A DNA stretch of 64,000 bases, taken from the NCBI GenBank assembly GCA_002946415.1, contig NJPS01000044.1, positions 744,001-808,000 on the forward strand. Reading direction: 5' to 3'. Positions 12,807 to 24,654 of the stretch are shown here, one piece after another (within the stretch, counting starts at the first letter, position 1; each line of letters opens with the position of its first letter). The position numbers were made by a program, and so were the translations under genes. The notes under the pieces are model-generated. The model saw only the letters and a program-made list of their open reading frames with translations, was not told where the DNA came from and searched no databases. Source of the DNA: Rutstroemia sp. NJR-2017a BVV2 (Eukaryota > Ascomycota > Leotiomycetes > Helotiales > Rutstroemiaceae).

Positions 12807-13340
12807 ATTGAGAGCTTAATGGTGTTCACCAGGAAAGTGTTTTGTTGCAACGTTGCTAGAGGAGACGCGAATATTAAAAATCTGGGGAACGCGCTCGGCT
12901 GTGTGACGATGATGTCAGGAGCTCATTGGATGATGGATTTTGGGACAACAGTTGCATCTTGCTATATCGTTTTACATTACAATGCTATTCTGGTGATCTA
13001 AGTTTGGTTTAAAAGTTGCTTGAAAGAGAAATTCACGTATTAAACTTGGGCAGGCTGTTAAATCACACTCGTAAGCCAGTCATTACAGTCCATCAAGAAG
13101 AGATGAAGAGAAGAAGAGCCCAAGATTTCGTAGGAAGCTCAAGAATAACGGACAGGAGTTATATAAAACAATTCCTTTTCAGGACCGTGGATTTCGTATT
13201 AATCGTTCTAATAGCAGAGCCCCGGAATCGTACAGGTTAATGAAATGTAGTGGGACAATACGCATAGCCGGCCATAAAACGCCCTAACTCCCCCCATGGA
13301 TATAGACGCCTCCCAACCCTTCTCCGAAAGAATGAGCTCC
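12807..13340. promoter_or_regulatory. Upstream region of RTT106
   Basis: This 534-bp spacer holds the RTT106 promoter on the minus strand and the 3' flank of the syntaxin gene. I see no clear TATA box and no extra gene. Confidence 0.4.
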
Positions 13341-14211
13341 CTAGCCAAGGGTGGCTGCCAATATGATGATGGTGAGGATAACAGCCAGTATCAAAAGTAA
13401 ACAACAAGCTTTTGACCGAGCGTTCTTCTGATACCTAGCTGCGCTCCTCAACTCCAAATCCGCCCCTCTAGTATTTGTGTGCACATTCTCGACATTGTTC
13501 GCAATCGTGTCGAGAGCTTCTCCTTGCTCGTTGACAATATGTGCCACATCCCGGAATAACTCGTTTAGTTCAGTAACACCTTGCTCGATGTTACGTATTT
13601 CGGCTTCACGTTCTACAATTAAAGAGTCTTGGAAGTCGACTTCATCTTGAGAGGCTAGTCTAAGCTGTTCTTGCGATTGTTGCTGGCCAAATGGATTGCT
13701 TCCCTCAGCTCCAGGCGATTGTGCATCTTCCATAGCCGTCCTTGCCGCCGACGCCGATGATCGCTGCTTCTCAAGAGCTCGACGTTGAACCGCTTGGAAC
13801 TCGGTCAAATTATTCTGGAACTCGCGCGCAAGCTTCGTCTGAGTGTATTTCTGTGATGGCTGCAAGGAGATATTAGTCTCGGGCTGTTTTGCTCCAAACC
13901 AAGCAGTTACATACGTTGACATCCTCCCACGCTTGTATCTTCTTAACTCCTTCACCAACATGCTTGAAGGTATCCTTCGATTCTTCTAACAGATCATGCA
14001 CTCTTTCGCGCACCCTCTCGGTGTCCCTCTTAGTCCCCAAAAGGTTTATTTCATTTGAAAGCCTTGAGATGTTGCCCGTTAATGTAAAAAGCTTCGCACT
14101 AAGGTCTTGCGACAATTGTTGGAAGGCTGGATCGTCGGCGTATTGGGGATCGTCTTCTCTGCGCATAGTCGTCGGCTGCGACTCCATCGAGGATAGCTGA
14201 TCGAAGGACAT
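13341..14211 (-). CDS. PEP12: Qa-SNARE syntaxin of the Pep12 type
   Basis: Two exons (14211-13915, 13859-13341; 55-nt intron) give 271 residues. The protein has the syntaxin order: an N-terminal helical Habc region (about 25-130, with FQQLSQDLSAKLFTLTGNISRL), a linker rich in Gln/Ser, a SNARE helix (about 180-240) and a C-terminal membrane anchor CCLLLILAVILTIIILAATL. The ionic zero-layer Gln sits in HIVNEQGEALDTI. This makes it a Q-type SNARE for fusion at the late endosome/prevacuolar compartment or vacuole. Pep12 is preferred over Vam3 or Tlg2 by length and the EREAEIRNIEQGVTELNELF stretch; Vam3-like function cannot be excluded because filamentous fungi often use one protein for both. It is divergent from NDC1. 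Confidence 0.9.
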
Positions 14212-14554
14212 GATGAGGTTGATTGCAATCGAAATTATCGTAAATTGTTAGGAAATGGTCATGTACAGTTTAAACAGTTGCCTTGCTTGAGAGGATTCGA
14301 GACAAGATGTTTGAGGGTTGGCTGACGTACCTCGCTAGGCCCGCACGCCCGACCCAAATGGTGTTGCTAGGCTGGGCTTCTCGCGTCTTCCGACTACGAA
14401 TTTATTTTGACTAGGAATCGAATGTCAACATTGAGCGCAATATTTTTTGTTTGCTCTCTGCAACAACGACAACATGCACAGCGTATTCTCATAGATTTCA
14501 TTCCTTGATTGACTTGATTTCTTATAACAGTTACCCGCTTTGCAGCATTTCAGC
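14212..14554. promoter_or_regulatory. Divergent promoter, syntaxin/NDC1
   Basis: 343 bp separate two start codons that face away from each other, so both promoters must lie here. An A/T-rich core lies at 14395-14530; no TATA box is certain. Confidence 0.6.
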
Positions 14555-16628
14555 ATGCCACCCACTCCACGGATTCGTCCTTATAAGGACTTTCTAACAC
14601 CGGCATTACATAGAAGATTTGCATTGGCAACAGCGTCCTTGTTGGGAGTGTGTTATATTGAAGCCGTTTGGATAGGAAAATGGGATTCCAGTACGTTCAG
14701 CAGATCTTTCGAGCTTGCGAGCTTCCTTTAGTAACACTTTCAGTGCTTTGGTCATGGTTCCCTCTTGGTATGGTTGGAATACGAACTGGGCTCTTCTTTA
14801 TATCCGCGTTTATGATATTCATTCTCCGAGTCGGTCAATTACATGTCGGCATTCGAACTTCAAATTCAAGATTCGAGGCATTCACGAAGCACGCGCCAAA
14901 GTTTCAGACGATCCAGACCACTCTGTGGTACCTCTTTTCGGCGTGGTTCTTCAGTGAAGTTTATATATGGTCGGTTCCGGAAGAAGCAGACCTTAATCGT
15001 ATCAAATCGACTGCGAAGACTGGCCGACCGACATTAAATGAGAGGCCCATTTACTTGACGAGTTTTCTGTTAATTCTTGCGATTGTGCAGGCAGGCTACC
15101 ACCTCTGGTACGATTATGATCGCATCGACATACCACTTACAAAGTCTGCTACAAGGCCAAATTCAGAACAACCTTCACATGTTTTGGAGCCCGCAAGGGC
15201 ACAATTGAAGGCCAGGTTACCGGTTCTAGCTCTGAGTATCCTCAGGCGCGTTCTGGTGGTCGCTATTATATCCCCATTTATCTATGCTATGGATTTCCCA
15301 ATCCCTATTGTGCTACCCGTCTACACCCTTAATATCAGATCACTTGCTTGGGGGTTCACTCGTTCGTGGGCCAAAGTCTTTTGGCGTCTTCCAAAATCCG
15401 CAGCCCCGCCAGCAGTTTTACCATTTCATTGGACAGTGTGGCTTAGGACAGTTGCAGCTGGATTCATGCTCACCATGCTTTGGGAGTTTGGCAACGCTGC
15501 TTTCTCAATTTATGTTGCACAAGAACCTTTGAAGAACGACAGGCCTATCACCTACGAGTCACGGGATCCGAATGGAAGTTTGCTGACAGGTTTAAAGGGG
15601 AAGAAGCTTCAAACTAGGGTAAGCTGCTTAAGCGTATGGGTTGTACGATAATACAGCTAACGGATGTGTAGGCTTTTGCGTTCTGGGAACTTGTCCTTAT
15701 CGCTCAAAAGTACCAGGGACGTAGAAAGGCTATTTTTGATGACATTGACCGCGCCGGGGGTTCTGCATGGTCCCAGATTCTTGCGGCCTGTCTTGAAACA
15801 ATCAACAGCATCAATACTCGCATTGAAGAGTTTGACCCGGAAAAGAAGCCACCCGTCATTGATGTCTACGAATCTGTCCCATATCCAGAGCCAGTGTCCT
15901 CATTGCCTCGTTTAACTGCGCCCTTGAAGGATCAACCACAAGGAGGCCTTCTAATGAAGCAACCGGCTGCTGAAAGGAGAAGCCTCCGTTATATCGAAGC
16001 CGTTGGTTCTTTTGCAAAGAGTCAAGGTCAACTATCGCCACCTGATCAAAGGACACGCAATCGTTCAGTAGCTGCAGAGAAGACTCAAGCAGCAATCCAG
16101 GCGGCCCTACCCGCCCAATTCCAGCAACCAGAAAATGTCAAGACCATTATCCAGGAGAAACTAGCCGTTTTTCTCCAAACACCACTTGGAATACCATTTA
16201 GACAAGAATATGGCAGGAGAATAGCCAGTGTGGTGTTAGGCTCCCCTCATGGTGATGTCGGCGTTTTTATCGATGCGATCGACTCAGTTACTAGATTTGC
16301 TGTATGCAGTCTTTCCGAGGACAAATATGGCAAAGTTTCACAGGACATCAAACTCATCATACAAACTTACACTAAGACAATCTTCAAATTGCACAACTTT
16401 AAGAATAATCTGGGCATACATTGGACGGATGTAGAAGCAAAGCGGGAAAGCCCCGAAGTCGAGCAGATACTAGCTACTCTGAAGGGAGGCCTTCGAGAAC
16501 TGATCAACGCCTTTGGAGACTACACTGCAGAATTGAGATTGAGCCACACTGAATTGAGGCTAGCCAAAGAAGCTGCAACGCTTGATGCACCAGTCCAGCA
16601 GGAAGATATGGTTGAGAAAGGAAGATAG
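14555..16628 (+). CDS. NDC1: Nucleoporin Ndc1 (nuclear pore/spindle pole membrane protein)
   Basis: Three exons (14555-14690, 14744-15618, 15672-16628) give 655 residues. Ndc1 is a multispanning nuclear-envelope protein that anchors the pore membrane ring and helps insert spindle pole bodies. The N-terminal third shows hydrophobic spans near residues 25-45, 50-80, 115-130, 145-165, 215-240 and 285-305. FYKDFLTPALHRR-like basic residues precede the first span; ISPFIYAMDFPIP and FAFWELVLIAQKYQGRRKAIF are typical. The C-terminal half is soluble and helical, with RRIASVVLGSPHGDVGVFIDAI near residue 535. The first intron is either 53 nt (acceptor 14743, used here) or 41 nt (acceptor 14731); both keep frame and differ by four residues. 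The second intron (53 nt) has a GCTAAC branch point. Confidence 0.9.
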
Positions 16629-17166
16629 ATATATTTGAGAGTATAAAAGTGAATCAACCAACTTATAATACATCTTTCAATGGCTGGACGCGCTTCCCGG
16701 GCGATCCTTTATAAAATGTGTGATATAAAACTGTTTTAACCTTTACCTACCTGCCCGTGCTACCTAAGCTTCAGGATAAATGCCCGCCAACGGAGGGAGC
16801 AGTTAACCTTACTCTCCCGGGTTAGATGTCTCACACGTCTCATCAGCGTAAACGCATTGTTTAAGCAATAAATCCATAATTTATACGTTAACAGCCAATA
16901 ATAGCTCTACATGACTCTCAAATTGTCTGAAAAGACGAAGACGTCAACCGAATAACCGAAATCTTTTATCTGAGATGACGGAGCTCCTTGTTTCCGACGG
17001 ATTGCGGGGCGGGACCTACCAGTCTTCTGTTTGACGCGACCATAATTTACGGGCATGGAGACTCGCACGATGATTCTATAAAAGCTCAATCTTCATTCTA
17101 GTTTTCCTTTTATCCTTTCTTACCAATCACTTCTTGTATATTTCCTGACAGCTTGGAATCTCCAAT
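16629..17166 (+). promoter_or_regulatory. ACH1 promoter with TATA box
   Basis: TATAAAAG lies at 17077-17084, 83 nt before the ACH1 start, followed by a CT-rich stretch (17098-17125) typical of fungal transcription starts. The left part is the NDC1 3' flank. Confidence 0.7.
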
Positions 17167-18975
17167 ATGGCTTCTGCGGCAGCTTTGACAGCTTCTGCTG
17201 CATTGAAGTCTCGGGTGAGGAGGCCTTCTCTTCTAAGCAAGCTCGCCCACCCAAAAGACCTAATTCCTTTGTTTCCCAATGGAGCTTATATTGGCTGGTC
17301 CGGATTCACCGGTGTTGGATATCCTAAGTGAGTTCCCATTTCTCATAGGACAGGACAGTTGTGAAGCATAAGAGAGGAGGAACATACGACACAGAGCAAG
17401 CTCTCTCCAATGCAGAATCAGTGCTAACTGAAGTTTTCCAGAAAGGTTCCAACAATGCTCGCGAATCATGTAGAGGAAAACAACTTGCAGGGCAAGCTGA
17501 AGTACTCACTCTTCGTGGGAGCGTCTTCTGGAGCGGAAACCGAGAATCGATGGGCCGAATTGAACATGATCGAACGACGAAGTCCTCATCAAGTCGGAAA
17601 AGCTATTGCAAAGGGCATCAACAATGGAAACATCAAATTCTTCGACAAACATTTGTCGATGTTCCCGGTAGACTTGGTTTATGTGAGTATGAGTAGACTG
17701 TTTGGGAAATATGTTATTGACAGTTTTCCCTAGGGATTTTACACGAAGGATCGCCCAAACAAGAAGCTAGACGTAGTTATTGTCGAAGCTACAGCTATTA
17801 CTGAGGACGGTGGCATCATTCCAGGGGCATCCGTCGGAGCATCGCCTGAATTGATCCAGATGGCAGACAAGGTAAGCTTAAAAGTTGTTGTAGAGCAAGT
17901 GGGAATCTGACATGGTATCCAGATCATCGTTGAAGTGAATACTTCTATGCCATCTTTTGAAGGTCTCCATGACATTACCATGACCCAGCTTCCCCCTCAC
18001 CGAAAGCCTTACCTCATCATGGCACCGGAAGACAGAATCGGAACAACTTACATTCCTGTTGATTCCGAAAAAATTGTAGCAATTGTCGAGTCTGATTATC
18101 AAGACCAGACAGTGCCGAACTCACCTGAAGATGCTACCTCCCGTGCTATTGCTGCTCACCTGATCGAGTTTCTCGAGCATGAAGTCAAGCATGATCGTCT
18201 TCCGAAGAACCTATTGCCCATCCAATCTGGTATCGGAAACATTGCGAATGCTGTCATCGGTGGTCTTGCGGAATCGAAGTTCCAGAACCTGAAAGTCTGG
18301 ACTGAAGTGTTGCAGGATACTTTCCTTGATCTTTTTGACTCTGGCCGACTTGATTTTGCAACTGCAACTTCTATCCGTTTCTCTCCTGAAGGCTTCAAGC
18401 GCTTTTACGACGGATGGGAGCAATACTATAACAAACTTCTGCTCCGTTCTCAACAGGTCTCCAACTCTCCTGAAATCATCAGAAGATTGGGGGTCATTGG
18501 CATGAACACCCCTGTGGAAGTTGATATCTACGCACACGCTAACAGCACCAACGTAATGGGTTCAAGAATGTTGAACGGTCTTGGTGGATCAGCAGATTTC
18601 CTCCGTTCCTCCAAGTACAGTATCATGCACACACCTTCTACTCGACCATCTAAGATCGACCCCCACGGTGTTTCCTGCATCATTCCTATGTGCACACACG
18701 TCGATCAAACTGAGCACGACCTTGATGTGATTGTTACCGAGCAAGGTCTAGCCGATGTTCGAGGCCTGAGTCCAAAGGAAAGAGCTAAGGTCATCATTGA
18801 CAAATGTGCCCACCCAGATTACAAGCCCATCTTGGAGGACTACTTCAACAAAGCTGAGTTCGAGTGTATGAAGAGAGGTTGGGGTCACGAGCCTCACTTG
18901 TTGTGGAACAGTTTCGATATGCACAAGGCATTGGACAAGGAGGGCAGCATGAAGAAGCTCAAGACTTGGGGTTGA
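17167..18975 (+). CDS. ACH1: Acetyl-CoA hydrolase / acetate:succinate CoA-transferase
   Basis: Four exons (17167-17327, 17442-17682, 17734-17871, 17923-18975) give 530 residues; yeast Ach1 has 526. The mitochondrial enzyme moves CoA between acetyl-CoA, succinyl-CoA, propionyl-CoA and free acids, linking acetate use and propionate detoxification. The N-terminus [19 protein letters not shown] fits a short targeting sequence. [59 protein letters not shown] and [18 protein letters not shown] are hallmarks of the family. The expected Glu in VTEQG is present. The introns are 114, 51 and 51 nt. Upstream lies a good TATA box, consistent with carbon-source regulation (inference). The assignment is secure; preferred substrates cannot be read from sequence. 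Confidence 0.95.
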
Positions 18976-19893
18976 GTATTTGTATAGGATGAGGAGATAT
19001 ATAGGATCATTGGATTTGCGATTTATCATGATCTGGACATATGTGTGGATTTCTGCATAAGAATGGAAGTATCTGGGAGTATTATACATTCAATGAGGAG
19101 CTCGGAAAAATAGGTCCATAGAGACAAAACAATCAAAAAGATACTACACGGCTCTCCCTTAGTTTGAGAAGAGTCGCTCAGCTGCCAGAATGATATCACC
19201 AATAACAGGATGTTGTCATAACTTCCTTCCCACATACAACTGCTGTTGAGCTGTGGTTTATGTACCATCTTACGTGCTCTTACCTCTGCCATTATCTCTT
19301 CAAGGCCATCTTCTGAAGGGTACTGGATGTCATTTTCAGATATTTAAAAAGTTGAATGAGGTACCGCCATGCTTTCATTAGAAGTTCCAAATGTGATTTC
19401 ACTCGAGTAGCAAAAGCTGCAACATATACGCATCGACATAGCTTTACGCGTCGTTCGGTTGTCCTCCATGTCTTAGGACAGAAGTGCATACCGGAACCAT
19501 GAACGCCTTCGCGGAGAGTTCACAGAGATCTTTAAATATTTCATGTCAGAGAGCGTAAAAGGGACTAGAGATCGAGGAAAATCTATCACTTGCATTTCGT
19601 TCCTTCGAGATGCGGAAGCACCAGGGGGTTATTGACGTGTGGCTGATGAGCTCTATCTGTGGCTGGTCTAGCGCGGGGTATGAGTCCTTGCTGCATGAAG
19701 CTTGAGCACATGAACAAAATCTTTCAGGAAATCTTAAAAGACTCATTGGACCTGGCAGAGTTTTCGCAAATTCTTTGTGAGTATTTCTTGACTTCTCTGC
19801 CGGCGATTGTCAGGTTTGAATACCTTTATCGTTCTGCGCCGATCACCTTATAATACTCGATCAATTGCTTTATCTCGTTGATCTACCAGCAGT
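18976..19893. other. Spacer between ACH1 and OTC
   Basis: 918 bp with no supportable gene. Short minus-strand frames (19026-19292, 19292-19489) match nothing and lack coding character. The right part must contain the OTC promoter. Confidence 0.5.
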
Positions 19894-21049
19894 ATGACTC
19901 CCAGAATGACTTCAATGCGGGCAATGCGAGCTCTACAGAGCTTAGGCAGGACACAATACCGGTCATACAGCAATGCATCTCCGTTGACCTCACCCTTCGC
20001 CCCTCGACATCTGCTCTCAATCGCCGACCTCACACCCGCAGAATTGACTACTCTCGTTCGATCCGCGCATTCCCACAAGCAGGCCCTCAAATCCTCTTCG
20101 ATACCCTCGTCATTACTCAACTCGTTATCTGGGAAAACAATTGCCATGCCATTCTCTAAGCGCAGCACAAGAACTCGTGTATCAACTGAATCTGCTGTGA
20201 CAACAATGGGTGGGCATCCTATGTTCCTGGGTTCCAGTGATATTCAGCTCGGTGTCAACGAGTCTCTCTACGATACCTCCGTCGTAATTTCGAGTATGAC
20301 GGCTGGCATTGTAGCTCGAGTAGGCCCACACTCGGATGTTGCGGGTCTAGCAAAATGGTCAACAGTACCAGTCATCAATGCTTTATCCGATGAATATCAC
20401 CCTCTTCAGACTATCGCAGATTACCTCACAATTCACGAAGCCTTCCCTTCACAGCCGTCCAGAAGCGCATCACAAATAATCCCAAGCCTTGGATTGGAAG
20501 GATTGAAGATCGCTTGGGTAGGAGACTCGAACAATGTGCTTTTCGACTTGGCAATTGGAGCATTGAAGTTGGGCGTCAACATTTCCGTTGCTTCTCCTGA
20601 AGGCTACAAGATCCCTGCAGAAATGCTCGAGATCATAAAATCTGCCGCGACTACGACGAGTACTCCTGGCTCAATTACCGAAGTTCAAGTTCCTGAGGAG
20701 GCAATCAAAGATGCGGATGTTCTCGTAACTGATACATGGGTTTCGATGGGACAGGAAGAGGAAACTGCCAAGAGATTGAAGGCCTTTGCAGGTTACCAGA
20801 TAACCGAGGAATTGGTGAAGAGAGGCGGTGCCAGAGAGGGGTGGAAATTCATGCACTGCCTACCTAGACACAAGGAAGAAGTTGATGATGCCGTGTTTTA
20901 CGGCCCTAGGAGCTTGGTCTTCACAGAAGCTGAAAACAGGCTATATGCTGCTATTGGTAAGTCATGCATGTCTTATGATGATATTATTGTACTGACTTCC
21001 CTCAGCTGCCTTAGAAGGGTTTGTCGTTAAGAAGGGAAAGATTGTCTGA
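19894..21049 (+). CDS. ARG3: Ornithine carbamoyltransferase, mitochondrial
   Basis: Two exons (19894-20956, 21006-21049; 49-nt intron) give 368 residues. The enzyme makes citrulline from ornithine and carbamoyl phosphate in arginine synthesis. The first 35 residues are rich in Arg, Ser and Met without acids, a typical matrix targeting signal. The carbamoyl-phosphate loop FSKRSTRTR is at residues 87-95, HPMFLGSSDIQLG follows, the ornithine-side WVGDSNNVLFDL is near 210, DTWVSMGQEEE near 285, and the catalytic HCLPRH at 321-326. The terminal exon adds only ALEGFVVKKGKIV, as in homologues. Either ATG 19894 or 19906 could be used. All key residues are present, so it should be active. Confidence 0.96.
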
Positions 21050-21542
21050 GAGCAAGGAATGCCATATACCAAGGAGTTTCTGGAGTACAAAAGCCTTGAT
21101 CATTCGATAAATATGCGACTTGAGATATCAGAAGCCTTTTCCTTTACCAATAAATAATATAATCATACACTCTACATACAAACTCGCATTGAGCTCATCG
21201 GTCCAAATTGATGGAAAGTCAAGGTGAACACCTGCCGAAGAAAAGTTTCGTCCTGGGCCCTAATTCCTCACAATGACAACTGTGAAGAGAATAAATATCA
21301 ATTGTTGTATACTTATCTGGAAAAATCGTGTTCTGCTTCGTCGGCGATGTGCCTTCGGACAAGTTTGTTCTCACCCACCTATTGACTATCACTCAAATCT
21401 CACCAAACATCTCGCAAGGACGGCCAGAAAGTCGAGCTCCTCATGGATCATCATAGCTCAATTTCTCTTTCAGCATTGAAGTGGTCCCCTCTTCTGCTTG
21501 CCTCTTTTGCCTCAAATCATGCGAGTCCAATGGCGCAATGCC
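21050..21542. other. Spacer right of OTC
   Basis: The OTC 3' flank. The short + frame 21273-21479 has no relatives I recognise and looks accidental. Confidence 0.4.
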
Positions 21543-22400
21543 TTTCACCCTCTACCTCCTAGCACGTTGCTCTTCCTCCATTTCACGACGCTCTATTTCT
21601 ACTTTATTCAACTCTTTGAGCAGATAGTGCTGACCTAGGACTTTACAATCCAGCGGCGAGACCGCTTCCCTAGAGTGTGCAAATCGAACATCAGAAGTTC
21701 TTGCGCGACATTTAAATATCCAGGCCTGGTATAAATCGGTCGCAGCATGTATCAGTAGGTTCACGCATCCCATCTCCCCTTCAAGGGAACGTCCAGATTT
21801 TACGGCAGTACGTGCATGTCGCATCGCAGTTTCCGCCGTACTTCTCCTCAATTCACATATTCATACATTAACGGTGATCATTTCTTCCACTTGCTGCTTC
21901 GCACCAGACCATATCCTTGGAAGGAAGTAATTCATCCATGCAGATTAAGCAATGACCCTCGATGAGTTCTCTATGGCTGTCAGTTTCCGTGGTACTAGCA
22001 GCTACATCAAAGATCTGCTCCATTTCTGAGCGCAGGAACGCTCGTTAGTGTTGGATCGGCGAGAGAGTTTCGGATAGTTGGGTGACAGCAAACCTGTTTG
22101 TATGCACGCTAAAGGAACTGGGTTGAGATCTAGGTCCAGAACAATCTTTCTGAATGCTGAACCCGCTTTCGAGTTCTTCGCTGTTCTTTCGTGAAGTGCA
22201 CTCTAGCGAAGATTTTGTGGGAGCACTGGTGATATATGTGTGCTGCCATGCTTCCCTAGCTACCTCACAGAGCTGGCGAAGTCTTTCTACCTGAACTTGA
22301 GGTTCATAATGGAGAGATCTATGAATTAGAGCGAACTTAAATCTGTTGGTGGCACTTCAGATGGACCGACGATTTCGTTGACAGGGGAAATAGCACATTG
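21543..22400 (-). pseudogene. Decayed RING-type zinc-finger gene
   Basis: One minus-strand frame reads as a protein with a RING-like finger but is broken by four in-frame stops: TGA 22357-22359, TAA 22045-22047, TAA 21868-21870 and TGA 21853-21855. Between them come KFALIHRSLHYEPQVQVERL, then GHCLICMDELLPSKDMVWCE, then after two stops IEEKYGGNCDATCTYCRKIW. The two stops inside the finger occupy the positions around CMNM where homologues of this fungal family have a coding residue and usually a Trp. One expected zinc-ligand Cys is also replaced (EAASG). After CRKIW the frame shifts by one. Splicing cannot remove the stops without deleting zinc ligands, so I call a pseudogene. Left and right limits are approximate. 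The family name (RING/SWIM-type fungal protein) is from memory. Confidence 0.75.
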
Positions 22401-23242
22401 GCACTTTTTATTAGAATGCAAGAGGAGAACACATGGTTCCCTTTAGGTGATGTGGGAAGCAGGTAAAGAGGTAATGTGATTTAGGCCGAGAGTATGATTG
22501 GCATGTTGGTAGTAAGTCCTTACAAGTGCGCTTTCTAGAACAATGATAGAAGGCATTTTGTTGTCCGCGGCAGGTGTCGATATCTGGCTGACGAAGCCCA
22601 GCCATGGCATTCATAAGTAGCAAGTCAATCTAGCATGGACTGAATTGATGATCACCAAGGACTACGCGTTGATGGAAACCTTGTTTCGACATCTTACTGT
22701 GATGAAGTCGCCAGAGTCGTCCATGAGAAAAGCAACGAAGGAGAATTGAGTTGGATCTTAGGGTATAGTTAGTAGATTTGTGATGTACGTCTGTATGATA
22801 TCGGCCTAATATATTTTATCATTTTTATTTACAGTCCCAAATTGACAACTGTGGCTATGGCAGACATTACCTTTTTCTTCACTTTATATTGCACGCGAAG
22901 ATAGACAAGCTGGTGTGCACGCTGGTTACACCATGGTAATTTCCTCTCCTGTTACTATATTATCTCTGCACTTATCCCCTATGCATTCTACACTGATTCT
23001 CCCACTCTAATTGTCAAGAAGATACAAAGGATGTCAACTACGCCCTTCCCCTCCCATTTCTCCGCGCCCCATCTCCTTTTGTGAACCGAGCCAATACCAG
23101 CCCGTCCCGCCAAACTCTACCCACATGGCCGTGTCACCGTATCACACCCAAGCCAACCCCACCTTCCCGCTCACCAGCACTTACCTCCACGTCTTACCCC
23201 TCCTTCGAACTCATCATCTTCATCACTACACCTAGCATCCTA
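22401..23242. other. Spacer before the YCII gene
   Basis: 842 bp holding the likely 5' remains of the RING pseudogene and, from about 22980, a C-rich leader before the start at 23243. Open frames at 22411-22623 (-) and 23011-23235 (+) look accidental. Confidence 0.45.
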
Positions 23243-24089
23243 ATGTCCTTTCTACTGCGTCAATTGCCTCGACAGTTTCACAAAGCCAATCTTAGTCCCA
23301 ATCTCAGTTATCTGAGGGCATCTTCCCGTGTTCCGTATTCTAGAACAATGGCATCAACATCCGCACCCGAGAAATTGGAATGGCTTGTTATTTTACCTGA
23401 TCAGGAGGGGGCTTTGGAGAGGAGATTGAGTGTTAGACCGTATGTGGTTTGCTTTTAAGTTCCGTTTGTTGGATATAGGTTTACTTGCTCGGGTTTCTGA
23501 CGACTAGTGTGGTTATTTGGAGAACAAGAGTTTGTACGCTAACAAGACTGATTGCAGGAAGCATTTTGAAGGGCTGAAATCCGGCCTCGACGCAGGATTC
23601 TGGAAGATGGGTGGTAAGTGATGTTGTGTTTACAATAATGAAACCAAGTTAGAATCCGGGACATTGAAAGGATGAAGTACTATCACGAGTTCGTTGCTAG
23701 GCAATCATCTCGTAGAGCCGTTGCACTCCCAGACACTATCTCATGAACCATGGCGCCATGTTTTGCATATGATTTAGAACATCAAGCTTCCGATACACCA
23801 TCGTCGAGCTAACACCAATCCATGCAGGTGCCATCCTGAACGAAGTGCCCAAAGAAGGCGAAGGATTGAAGTTCGCAGGTAGCGCCTTGATTGCTTATGG
23901 CAGCAGTAAGGAGGAGGTGATTGAGATGTTGAAAAAGGATATATATGCTGAGAATGATGTTTGGGACTTTAACAAGGTGAGTGGCTAGATGTGATAGCAT
24001 TTATTTGTTGGCGAGAGAAGCATTCAGATCTGACAAACGCGTAGATTCAGATCTGGCCATTCAAGACGGGTCTGTGGAAGGGGGCTTAG
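23243..24089 (+). CDS. YCII-domain protein, probably mitochondrial
   Basis: Four exons (23243-23439, 23558-23613, 23828-23976, 24045-24089) give 148 residues. The core from about residue 45 is a YciI-like ferredoxin-fold domain: EWLVILPDQEGALERR, RPKHFEGLKSGLDAGFWKMG, then GSALIAYGSSKEEVIEMLK and the ending NDVWDFNKIQIWPFK. The family's conserved His (here KHFEGL) and the Asp in YAENDVW are present; the biochemical role of fungal members is not established. The first 35 residues (MSFLLRQLPRQFHK...) are basic and hydroxylated, like a presequence. A second ATG at 23348 starts MASTSAPEKLEW and would yield a 113-residue cytosolic form. The introns are 118, 214 and 68 nt; the first two have GCTAAC branch points. 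Confidence 0.88.
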
Positions 24090-24654
24090 AGATCACTAGA
24101 CACAGGATTAATGTAGTCGAGAATGGCACAGGCAGAATGCCGCATATTGACTTTTTTGTTTGGTCTACGCCCAAATAATTTGTGGTCAAAACCAGGTGAA
24201 ATACCCGAGTCTCGTCATTATAGCTCTGTGAAAAGCGACGCTGTCAAGTGACAAATCGACCAATTGTATTCAAAGCCAGTCATGCACTGAATTGTCGCCG
24301 AAAAAGTAGTTGGGGACGTGGCAAGGTGTTTCACAGATCGATATTTCTCGCACATTGACCGAACAGACATGATAAATCTCAAAATTCGTGGCGCGGCTGG
24401 AACTTGGTGTGCAGTTGCCTTGTGACATTATTCATGCGTGCCCCAGAATTAACGTGAAAGCCCGAAAGATCATCTACGGCCATATTCACAAATCATCCTT
24501 GCATATAACGAGCTTGAACCCATAAGCTTCTTTGAAGAAACCTCATATGCTTGCTTTTCTATGGAAGCTAGCCTACCCACCCAATATTGCACCGAGGGAA
24601 AGCATACCGTGGCCATGCATTTGAAAGTACAGACAGGAAAGTTGCGAAAGGAAT
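24090..24654. other. Convergent 3' spacer, YCII/P1
   Basis: 565 bp between two gene ends that face each other. Only 3' UTRs are expected; I see no other feature. Confidence 0.5.
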
